A stretch of DNA of 64,000 bases, from assembly GCA_041397765.1 (NCBI GenBank), contig JAWKWA010000002.1:124001-188000 (forward strand), read 5' to 3'. Both the position numbers and the translations under genes were made by a program. Shown here one piece after another: positions 25,603 to 33,317 of this stretch. Numbering within the stretch: the first letter of the stretch is position 1; each line of letters starts with the position of its first letter. Origin of the DNA: JAWKWA01 sp041397765 (GTDB lineage Bacteria > Pseudomonadota > Alphaproteobacteria > Rhizobiales > Hyphomicrobiaceae). A model generated the notes under the pieces. That model was not told where the DNA came from and did not search any database. It saw only the letters and a program-made list of their open reading frames with translations.

Positions 25603-27857
25603 ATGATTCGAAGCGATCTTGGCGAAATCGATGATCTCATGGAAAGCCTGCTGACGCTCGATCCGGCGACCAGAGCCCGGCTTCCCTGCGCACGGCGCGC
25701 GTGCCGGGTGCTGCTGCCGAATGCTCGACCAGACCTACGACTATCTCCTGCCCGAGGGCACGACCGTCGAGCCGGGCGCCTTCGTGCTCGTTCCCTTCGG
25801 CAACCAGCAGCGGCTCGGCGTCGTCTGGGACCAGCGCGACGAGGGGCCGGAGGTCGCCGAGAAGAAGCTGAAAGAGGTGGTGGCGCGGCTCGACGTGCCG
25901 GTGCTGCCGGCGCTGTCCAGCATGCGCTTCGCCGAATGGGTTGCGCGCTACGCTGTCGCCGCGGGGCATGGTGCTGCGGCTGATGATGGGGGCCTCGTCG
26001 GCTTTCGAGCCGCCGCCGCCGCGCTTCGGGGTCCGCCTCGCCGGCGAGCCGCCCAAACGCCTGACGCCCGGCCGCGAGCGGGTGATCGCGATTGCGCGCG
26101 ATGGTCTCGTGCGGGGCAAAAGCGCGCTCGCCATGGAGGCGGGCGTCAGTCCCTCGGTGGTCGACGGCCTCGTCGCATCCGGCACGCTCGTCGATGTCGA
26201 GATCCCGCAGAAGGGCTTCCCCCTGCCCGATCCCGGCCATGTCGTGCCCGAGCTCCGGGGCTCGCAGGTCGAGGCGGCCCATCAGATGCGGGCCGCGGTC
26301 GATCAGGGCGGGTTCTCGGTCACGCTGCTCGACGGCATCACCGGCTCGGGCAAGACCGAGGTCTATTTCGAGGCGGTGGCGCGGACGCTCGAGAAGGGCC
26401 GGCAGGTGCTGGTGATGATGCCCGAGATCGCGCTCACCGGCGGGTTCGCGGCTCGGTTCAAGGCGCGTTTCGGGGTCGGCGCCGCCGAATGGCATTCGGC
26501 CGTCTCGGGTGCCGAGCGGGGGCGGATCTGGCGGGCGGTGGCGACCGGCGAGGCGCGGGCGGTGATCGGGGCGCGCTCGGCGCTGTTCCTGCCCTATGCC
26601 GATCTCGGCCTCGTCGTCGTCGACGAGGAGCACGACAGCGCCTTCAAGCAGGAGGACCGCGTCACCTATCAGGGGCGCGACATGGCGGTCGTTCGGGCCT
26701 CGCTCGGGGGTGCGCCGGTGGTCCTCGCCTCGGCGACGCCCTCGATCGAGAGCCACTGGAACGCACGGAGCGGCCGCTACCGGCATGTCCGGCTGACCGA
26801 GCGCTTCTCCGGCAACGACTTGCCCGATGTCGCCGCCATCGACCTGAAGCGCGACCAGCCCGATCGCGGCCGCTGGCTCGCCCCGCCGCTCGTCGGTGCG
26901 ATGATCGAGACGCTTCAGAAGGGCGAGCAGTCGCTGCTCTTCCTCAACCGACGGGGCTATGCGCCGCTGACGCTCTGCCGGGCCTGCGGTCACCGCTTCC
27001 AGTGCCCGCAATGCACCGCCTGGCTGGTCGAGCACCGCTTCCGCGGCCGGCTCGCCTGCCATCATTGCGGCTTCCAGATGCCGCTGCCGGAGAAGTGCCC
27101 GAAATGCTCCGAGGCCGGCACGCTGGTCGCCTGCGGGCCGGGGATCGAGCGGGTCGCCGAGGAGGTGCGCGAGCGATTTCCCGAGGCGCGTGTCGCCATC
27201 CTGTCGAGCGATCTGACGCCCGGCGTCAGCGAGCAGCGGCAGATCCTCGACCTGATCGCCAGGGGCGAGGCCGACATCGTCATCGGCACGCAGATCGTCG
27301 CCAAGGGTCACAATTTTCCAGGCCTCACCTTCGTCGGCATCGTCGATGGCGATCTGGGGCTCGGCCAGGCCGATCCGCGGGCGTCGGAGCGGACGTTCCA
27401 GCTCCTCCACCAGGTGACCGGCCGGGCCGGGCGGGCGGAGAAGCCGGGGCGCGGCCTCGTGCAGACACATCTGCCCGAGCATCCGGTCATGCAGGCGATC
27501 ATCTCGGGCGACCGGGAGGCCTTCATCGAGCGCGAGATCGCCATGCGGCAGGCGACCATGATGCCGCCGTTCGGCCGACTGGCGGCGCTGCTGGTGACGG
27601 CGCGGATGAAGCCGGTCGCCGAGGAGCTGGCACGGACGGTGGCGCGCTCGGCACCCTTCGCGCCGCGGATCGAGGTGCTGGGCCCGGCCGAGGCGCCGCT
27701 CGCGGTCATTCGCGGACGTCACCGTTTCCGCATCCTCGTCAAGGCGCCGCGCGAGGTCGATCTGCAGGGCTATCTGCGCGCCTGGCTCGACGGGCTGGCG
27801 AAGATCACGGGCGATGCGCGGCTGCAGATCGACATCGATCCCTACAACTTCCTGTGA
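25603..27857 (+). pseudogene. priA: Primosomal protein N' (PriA helicase), two frame breaks
   Basis: Replication-restart helicase. Reading frames A (25603-25723), B (from about 25724 to 25960) and C (to 27857) together spell a full PriA of about 750 residues. Frame A ends RVLLPNA, frame B resumes LDQTYDYLLPEG, then FAEWVARYAVA, and frame C resumes RGMVLRLMMG. Each junction fits a lost two-base gc in a gcgc context. Frame C has DGITGSGKTEVYF (Walker A), VVVDEEHD (Walker B), eight zinc cysteines (CRACGHRFQCPQC, then CHHCGF and CPKC), GTQIVAKGHNFPG and VTGRAGRAEKPG. The start is uncertain; ATG at 25639 is also possible. PriA is normally needed, so sequence error is likelier than decay. Confidence 0.85.
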
Positions 27858-28035
27858 ACATCGCGGATGGTCTCGGGTCACGGCAGCGCGATTTCCATCC
27901 TGCCTGCGATCTGATAGCCATCGGTCCGGTTCGGATGCCGGCCGCAAGGGGCGATGGTGCCGTTCGCACGCATGCCGCTACGGTCCGCACGGCATATCGC
28001 TAAAAGAGCTTCGTCGCGAAGAGGAGTGTCGGGAG

Positions 28036-28458
28036 ATGCCGAAGAGGTCGCTGATCGCCCGGATCGCGGCGCGGGGGTTCGGTCTGGCGGTGATCGTCGC
28101 GGCGCTGGCGCTGACGGGAACGGCCGTCGCCGGGGGAACGATCGCGCTCGATGAGGTGCTCAGTCTCCTGCCGGAGAACGCCAGGCTCCGCGCCGAGGTC
28201 GAGGAGGCGGTTGCAGCGGCTGGCCGGAGCGAAGACGAGGTGGTCTGCACGGGGACGCGGCTCGGCAATCAATGGCAGGAGCTCGGCGGGGCGCGGATCC
28301 CGCCTTTCGAGTGCGAGATCGGCGGACGGATGCTGACCATCGAGGCCGAGACCGTGTTCTTCGACGGCGACGACAATGAGATCGGTGCGGACGCGGCCGA
28401 TGCGCCACTCATCGCCTTCAGGTTCGAGCTGAGAGAGGTGTCGTGGTCGTGGAAGTAG
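28036..28458 (+). CDS. Small secreted hypothetical protein
   Basis: A 140-residue protein I do not recognise. Residues 1-30 (MPKRSLIARIAARG, then a hydrophobic stretch ending TGTAVAGG) make a Sec-type signal peptide. The mature part is acidic and has two cysteines (VVCTGTRLG and PPFECEIGG), which could form a disulfide in the periplasm, and the segment EAETVFFDGDDNEIG. The start ATG at 28036 follows gtcggga; the frame is open upstream but unlike protein. It stands between priA and an EamA gene. Confidence 0.7.
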   Translation: MPKRSLIARIAARGFGLAVIVAALALTGTAVAGGTIALDEVLSLLPENARLRAEVEEAVAAAGRSEDEVVCTGTRLGNQWQELGGARIPPFECEIGGRMLTIEAETVFFDGDDNEIGADAADAPLIAFRFELREVSWSWK

Positions 28459-28519
28459 GCAGGCCCTCATCAGGCGACAGGCCCTCAGCCGGCATGGTGC
28501 CAAGGGGAGGCCGCGCAGA

Positions 28520-29425
28520 GTGACCGCCATCGCGCCGGAACGGCCGTATCCGGGCCTTGCCGACTATAGCCTGCTGCTGCTGCTGGCGGCGCTGTGGGGC
28601 GGCAGCTTCACCTTCATCAAGATCGGTGTCGAGACGGTGCCGAGCCTGACGCTGACGGCGATGCGGCTCGTCATCGCGACGGCGACGCTGCTCTTGTTCG
28701 CGAGGCTCGCGGGCGAACGGGTCATTCCGGATCGTCGGCTGTGGCCGGCCGTGCTGGCGGCCGGCATCACCGGCAATGCGCTGCCCTTCGCGCTGATCTC
28801 CTGGGGCGAGGAGCATATCGATTCCGGTCTCGCCGCCATCCTCATGGGAGTGATGCCGCTGGCGACGGTGATCATCGCCCATTTCGTGACGAGCGACGAG
28901 AAGCTCGACTTGCGCAAGATCGTCGGGGTGCTGCTCGGCCTTGCCGGCCTCGTCGTGCTGATCGGACCGGAGAAGCTGCTGACGCTCGGCGGCGACGTGC
29001 CCCGGCAGCTCGCCGTCGCCGGCGCCTCGCTCTGCTATGCGGTCAACGCCAATATCACCCGCACGCTGACACGGGCACCGCCGCGCGGCACGGTGGCGGC
29101 AGTGCTGCTGGTCTCGACCGTCATCATGGTGCCGATCAGCCTTCTGGTCGACCGGCCGATGTCGCTCTCGCCGAGCCTCGCCTCCATGCTGTCGATCGTC
29201 ACGCTCGGCATCGTGCAGACCGGCATCGCCACGCTGATGCTGTTCGAGATCGTCCGTCGGCAGGGTGCGTCGTTCTTCTCGCAGATCAATTATCTGGTGC
29301 CGATCGCCGGCGTCGTGTGGGGCGCGATCGTGCTCGGCGAGCGGGTGCCGCCGAGCGCCTATGCGGCGCTCGCGCTGATCCTGCTCGGTGTCGCGATCGC
29401 CAAGCGACGGCGCGCCAAGCGCTGA
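28520..29425 (+). CDS. EamA/DMT family transporter
   Basis: A 301-residue inner-membrane exporter of the 10-helix drug/metabolite family. Two EamA repeats are visible (about residues 12-145 and 155-295): LLLLLAALWGGSFTFIKIGV, then TLTAMRLVIATATLL, and VVWGAIVLGERVPPSAYAALALILLGV. It starts with GTG (VTAIAPERPYPGL) just after agag. It is convergent with the enoyl-CoA hydratase gene. The substrate, perhaps an amino acid or metabolite, cannot be told. Confidence 0.9.
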   Translation: MTAIAPERPYPGLADYSLLLLLAALWGGSFTFIKIGVETVPSLTLTAMRLVIATATLLLFARLAGERVIPDRRLWPAVLAAGITGNALPFALISWGEEHIDSGLAAILMGVMPLATVIIAHFVTSDEKLDLRKIVGVLLGLAGLVVLIGPEKLLTLGGDVPRQLAVAGASLCYAVNANITRTLTRAPPRGTVAAVLLVSTVIMVPISLLVDRPMSLSPSLASMLSIVTLGIVQTGIATLMLFEIVRRQGASFFSQINYLVPIAGVVWGAIVLGERVPPSAYAALALILLGVAIAKRRRAKR

Positions 29426-29474
29426 GACGGCGTGAGGCGCGATCGGCTCGCATCCTGTCTCCGCCCAAATGACG

Positions 29475-30257
29475 TCAGGACTTGCGCCAGCGCGGCAGCC
29501 GTTTCTCCAGGAATGCCGCGACGCCGTCCCGGCCTTCCGCGCTGGCGCGCTGGCGGGCGATGCGCTCGACGGTGCCCTCCACCGTCTCGGCATCGATCGG
29601 CCGGGTCGAGACGAAATCCATGAGCTCCTTTGCGGCGGCCATCGCCTGGGGCGAATTGCGGACGAGCCGTTCGGCGAGCGCGTCGGCGGTCTGGTCGAGC
29701 TCGGACGCCGGCACGACGGTGTCGATGAGGCCGAGCCGCAGCGCCTCGGCGGCGTCGAAGCGCGCGGCGCTGAGCGCCAGAGCCTTGGCGGCGCGCGGAC
29801 CGACGGCGCGCACGACATAGGGGCTGATCACGGACGGGATCAGGCCGAGTGCAACTTCCGAAAGCGAAAAGGCCGCCTCGGGAGCCGCGATGGCGAAGTC
29901 CGCAGCGGCGACGAGGCCGACGCCACCGCCGAATGCAGAGCCCTGGACGACGGCGATGGTCGGCTTGGGCAGCGCATGCAGCAGGCGCAGCATGCGGCCA
30001 AGCTCGCGCGCATCGGCGAGGTTCTCCTCGTGGCTGTAGTCGGCCATGCGGCGCATCCAGTCGAGATCGGCGCCTGCCGAGAAGCTCTTGCCGGCGCCGG
30101 CGAGCTTGACAACGCGGATGGCGGGGTCGGTGGCGACGTCGTCGAGCGCCTCGATGAGGCGGGCGATCATGCGCTCGTTGAAGGCATTGTGGCGCTCGGG
30201 CCGGTTCATGGTGATGAGGCCGACGGCGCCTGTCTTCGTCACCAGCACGTCGCTCAT
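29475..30257 (-). CDS. Enoyl-CoA hydratase/isomerase family protein (methylglutaconyl-CoA hydratase-like)
   Basis: A 260-residue crotonase-fold enzyme. The oxyanion-hole segments are RPERHNAFNERM and GAGKSFSAGADLDWM, then GSAFGGGVGLVAAADFAIA. SEVALGLIPSVISPYVVRAVGP resembles methylglutaconyl-CoA and related acyl hydratases of leucine and terpenoid breakdown, where ISPYV is characteristic. No other leucine-pathway gene lies nearby, so the exact substrate stays open. The ATG at 30255-30257 begins MSDVLVTKTGAVGLITM, a normal start. It is divergent from the VirD4-like gene across 291 bases. Confidence 0.9.
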   Translation of the reverse strand: MSDVLVTKTGAVGLITMNRPERHNAFNERMIARLIEALDDVATDPAIRVVKLAGAGKSFSAGADLDWMRRMADYSHEENLADARELGRMLRLLHALPKPTIAVVQGSAFGGGVGLVAAADFAIAAPEAAFSLSEVALGLIPSVISPYVVRAVGPRAAKALALSAARFDAAEALRLGLIDTVVPASELDQTADALAERLVRNSPQAMAAAKELMDFVSTRPIDAETVEGTVERIARQRASAEGRDGVAAFLEKRLPRWRKS

Positions 30258-30548
30258 GGATGTCGTCCTCGATGTGTCGCCCGCGCGCGGGTCCGGGCCG
30301 TGCGCAGCCCCTTCTCGCGCCTTCGTCCTGGCCCGTAGCGGGCCCGTCCAGCCGCCTGCGAAGGATCAAATTCCGGAGCGCAGCCGCCGCTTGCGAAACA
30401 AACTCATTTTCGCCTTGGTTTCAATTCCTGCTAGCATCAGCGCCGAAATGCCCCCGGCCGGGGCGAGCGCGTGCGGCTGTCGGCAGGTGCCGGCGACCAT
30501 GGCATGGCGCGACCGGCAGCGAGGCGCGCCGGCTGTCAGGAGCTTCAG

Positions 30549-31943
30549 ATGGCAAGGCGAACCGTTCCGCAGAGCCCGATGGCGCGCGGCCAGCTCATGC
30601 TCGGCTGGCAGCCAGCGGCCGACCGGCCGACCGGCCTCAAGAGCGAGGCGGACGGCGAGCGGCTGGAGCCGATCTGGCATTCGGGCGAAGGGCATCTCGT
30701 CACCATCGCGCCGACGGGGGCGGGCAAGGGCGTCTCCTGCATCATCCCGGCCCTCCTCACCTGGGACGGACCGGCGATCGTCGTCGATCCCAAGGGCGAG
30801 AATTTCGCGGTGACGGCCGAGCGGCGGCGCCAGCTCGGCCAGAAGGTCGCCGTGCTCGATCCCTTCAACGTGACCGAGACGGAACAGTGGGATGCGCTCA
30901 ACCCGCTCGATCTCGTCGCGGCGGATTCGCCGAGCGCACCCGACGATGCGGCGGTGATCGCCAAGCTGCTCATCCAGGGTCGCGTCTCGGTGCGCGATCC
31001 GTTCTGGGACGAGCGGGCGGAATCGCTGATCGCCGGCCTCGTGCTCTATGTGGCGATGACGACGCGGGCGCCGCTCCGGTCGCTCGCCGAGGTGCGCTTC
31101 CTCATCGAGCAGAACGAGGCGGGGCTCGATGCGACCGCCAAGGACATGCACCGAACCGGCAATACCGATGTCGCGGCTGCCGCCAATATCCTGCAGACCC
31201 GGGCGAGCAATACGCGCTCGGGGATCATGTCGAGCACGTCGTCGCATCTCAGCTTCCTCAGGGCGGGGCCGGTGCAGTCGTCGCTGGCCGAGAGCACGAT
31301 CTCGCTCGAGGACGTGCAGCGCGGCCTGCCGATGACGATCTATCTCGTGGTGCCGCCCGACAAGCTGATCTCGCACGGCAAACTGCTCCGGCTCTGGCTC
31401 GGCGTGCTGATGACGACGCTCGCGCGCCGGCGCCGGCAACCCTTGAAGCCGACGCTGCTGATCCTCGACGAGGCGGCGCAGCTCGGGCCGCTCGACGAAT
31501 TGCGCGCGGCGGTGACGCTGATGCGCGGCTATGGCGTCAAGGTGTGGAGCTTCTGGCAGGACCTTAGCCAGCTCATGCACACCTATCCGCTCGACTGGCG
31601 CTCGATCATGAACAATTGCTCGGTGCAGCAGATGTTCGGCGCGGCGACGCCGCAGGCTTCGGCCGAGGTCGAGACCTATCTCGGTGGCCGGCTGCCGAGG
31701 CTCGCCGGGCTCGGCCAGAGCGAAGCGCTGCTGATCGAGCGGGGCGAGACGCCGCGCACGGTGACCCGCCCGAACTATCTGACCGATCGCATGTTCCGCG
31801 GGCTCGCACGGTCGAACCCGTTCTATCGCGGCCGACCGGGCGCCGAGAGGGGCGCAGTGCCGGGCAACACGGAACGGAGCGGCACGGAGGATGGCGAGGG
31901 CGGCGACAACGTCATCGAGTTCCCGCGTGACCGGATCCGTTAG
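30549..31943 (+). CDS. Orphan TraG/VirD4-family ATPase without membrane anchor
   Basis: A 464-residue type IV coupling protein homologue. The Walker A motif APTGAGKG has Lys60, and the Walker B motif is LLILDEAAQLG; VDPKGENFAVTAERRR and FWQDLSQLMHTY are VirD4/TraG signatures. It starts MARRTVPQSPMARGQLMLGW, without the two N-terminal transmembrane helices of conjugative coupling proteins, so it is probably soluble. No relaxase, mating-pair or integrase genes lie nearby; the neighbours are metabolic, so it is not part of a visible conjugative element. The tail after residue 420 is Gly/Arg-rich. The function is unknown. Confidence 0.88.
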   Translation: MARRTVPQSPMARGQLMLGWQPAADRPTGLKSEADGERLEPIWHSGEGHLVTIAPTGAGKGVSCIIPALLTWDGPAIVVDPKGENFAVTAERRRQLGQKVAVLDPFNVTETEQWDALNPLDLVAADSPSAPDDAAVIAKLLIQGRVSVRDPFWDERAESLIAGLVLYVAMTTRAPLRSLAEVRFLIEQNEAGLDATAKDMHRTGNTDVAAAANILQTRASNTRSGIMSSTSSHLSFLRAGPVQSSLAESTISLEDVQRGLPMTIYLVVPPDKLISHGKLLRLWLGVLMTTLARRRRQPLKPTLLILDEAAQLGPLDELRAAVTLMRGYGVKVWSFWQDLSQLMHTYPLDWRSIMNNCSVQQMFGAATPQASAEVETYLGGRLPRLAGLGQSEALLIERGETPRTVTRPNYLTDRMFRGLARSNPFYRGRPGAERGAVPGNTERSGTEDGEGGDNVIEFPRDRIR

Positions 31944-32067
31944 AGGGTCGGGGGCGCAGGCGGGGCGGCGGCATGCAAGGCCCGGAGCTCAGGCGCGCCA
32001 GTCCAAATCTGCGACGCATGCGAGCGCTGCCCGACGAATGGCCGGGCATGGTGCCTCTTGCCGATGA

Positions 32068-32088
32068 CGCCCCCTTGCCGAGGGGGCG
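32068..32088 (+). terminator. Hairpin after the VirD4-like gene
   Basis: cgcccccttgccgagggggcg is a 7-base GC stem with loop ttgccga, 124 bases after the stop. No T run follows. Confidence 0.45.
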
Positions 32089-32106
32089 ATGGTCGCGATG
32101 GTCCTC

Positions 32107-32210
32107 AGAGCGGGTTCGGGTCAACCGGAATCATGAAATCGCTCTAAGCTATTGATTTTGAGCGGGTTCTGTCGGTGAACCGGTTTCCACTTCGCGTGGA
32201 CGTGCTCGAG
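32107..32210. repeat. RIME-like mosaic palindrome
   Basis: The block agagcgggtt-cgggtcaaccgg, followed by aatcatgaaatcgctctaag and then gtgaaccggtttccacttcg, has the look of the dispersed palindromic elements widespread in Hyphomicrobiales. It contains short complementary arms (agagcg and cgctct; tcaaccgg and ccggtt). It directly abuts repeat copy B at 32215. Class assignment is from memory. Confidence 0.6.
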
Positions 32211-32214
32211 TGGA

Positions 32215-32374
32215 GCGAATTCAACATTTGCGTCCCGGGTGCGGCCAGGCTCGTTCTCAAATGATGAATTCCAAAGCTCCACTAGAATCATAAACCTGCT
32301 CGTGGTTCTCATGATTCCGACATTTGCTCTCACGGGTTCTGAAACGGGATGCAAATGTCGGATTTGGACCACTA
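32215..32374. repeat. Dispersed 160-bp intergenic repeat, copy B
   Basis: Full-length homologue of 18935-19095, diverged at roughly one base in four by eye. Its right end includes the TAG stop of the outer-membrane protein gene. On the minus strand both copies can be read as RHLHPVSEP and VGIMRTT peptides, but copy A is frame-broken, so these are unlikely to be proteins. Together with 32107-32210 it fills most of the gap after the VirD4-like gene. Confidence 0.7.
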
Positions 32375-33097
32375 GAACCGCATCTTGATGCCGGCGAACA
32401 GCATGTGGTCGTCGAGGTCGACGGTGCTCTTCTGGCCGGATAGGGCGGTGACATCGATGCCGCTGATCTGCATGTAGCGGTAACCGAGCTCGAGATCGGT
32501 GCTCTCGGTGAGAGCGATGTCGACCCCCGAGGTCAGGTTCCAGGCAAAGCCGGTGTCGCTGTCGCTCAAGAGCGCGGCGCCGCCCGCCATATGGTCGGAG
32601 AAGTCGACGCTGGCGATACCGATACCGCCGCCGAGGAAGGGCGTGATCCCGGGCGAGAAGGGCAGGTCGTAGTAGAGGTTGGCGAAGCCGACGGTCGCGG
32701 TGGTCGTGCCACCGGCGAGGCCATCGGTGAAGGCGCCGGTGCCGGCTACGGTCTGGCTGTCGACATCGGCCCAGATGCGATCGACCTCGAGCTCGCCGCG
32801 CAGGCCGCCGCCGCCCTTGCGACCGCCGTCGAAATCATAGCCGACGAAGGCGCCGACGAAGCCGCCGGTCTGGTAGCTGGTGTCGATGTCGGTGCCGATC
32901 GCGTTGAAAGTGGTATCGCCGGGGAAAGCGACGCCGCCTCGCACGCCGACGAACCAGGGCGCGGTGTAGGTGGCCGGCAGCGGGAAGGGATCGTCGCCCG
33001 GCAAGGGGCCGCCGCTCAGATCGGCGGCGAAGGCCGGACCGGTGCCGACGGCGAGAAAGCCGGCCAGGAACAGCGTGCGCGTGGCGGAACTCGTCAT
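32372..33097 (-). CDS. Outer-membrane beta-barrel protein (porin-like, OmpA-type barrel)
   Basis: A 241-residue secreted barrel protein. Residues 1-24 (MTSSATRTLFLAGFLAVG, ending AFAADL) are a signal peptide with an AxA site. The mature part alternates polar and hydrophobic residues, with motifs GFVGAFVGYDFDGG, ANLYYDLPFSPGITPFLGGGIG and DLELGYRYMQISG, and ends in MRF, the C-terminal phenylalanine used for Bam-mediated insertion. This matches the small eight-stranded surface antigens of Hyphomicrobiales. The ATG at 33095-33097 is favoured over one 31 codons upstream, which would bury the signal peptide. Confidence 0.9.
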   Translation of the reverse strand: MTSSATRTLFLAGFLAVGTGPAFAADLSGGPLPGDDPFPLPATYTAPWFVGVRGGVAFPGDTTFNAIGTDIDTSYQTGGFVGAFVGYDFDGGRKGGGGLRGELEVDRIWADVDSQTVAGTGAFTDGLAGGTTTATVGFANLYYDLPFSPGITPFLGGGIGIASVDFSDHMAGGAALLSDSDTGFAWNLTSGVDIALTESTDLELGYRYMQISGIDVTALSGQKSTVDLDDHMLFAGIKMRF

Positions 33098-33224
33098 CCC
33101 GAACTCTCCCTCTCGTGTCCAATTCACGGAAGGGGAGGCATGAAAGCGGGCGCAGCACTTCCCGCGCCTCCCATCGAGCGAAGAACGCACGGGGATTGCG
33201 GCGGAACGGCGGCCGCCGCTTCAC

Positions 33225-33256
33225 GAATTATGTACGAATATCAAAGTGCTATAATG
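33225..33256 (-). promoter_or_regulatory. AT-rich putative promoter of the outer-membrane protein gene
   Basis: A short AT-rich stretch in a GC-rich gap reads, on the minus strand, cattatagcac followed by gtacataattc, giving a possible -10 hexamer cataat 130 bases from the start codon. The -35 is weak. Confidence 0.3.
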
Positions 33257-33317
33257 CCTGGCGGGAGCAATAGCGAAAGGCGCGGGTATGGGACCGGCCG
33301 CCCCTTTCGCTTCGTCG

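Noticed and set aside
25721..25960. ATG at 25721 as the true start of an unbroken PriA
   Set aside because: The family segment RVLLPNA lies directly upstream in the previous frame, and the frame still breaks at about 25960.
30549..31943. Conjugative or integrative element around the VirD4-like gene
   Set aside because: No relaxase, VirB, integrase, tRNA or attachment repeats; neighbours are chromosomal metabolic genes.
32121..32372. 83-codon minus-strand frame in repeat copy B
   Set aside because: Reads as RHLHPVSEP-type peptide, but copy A is frame-broken at the matching place; it is a dispersed repeat, not a gene.
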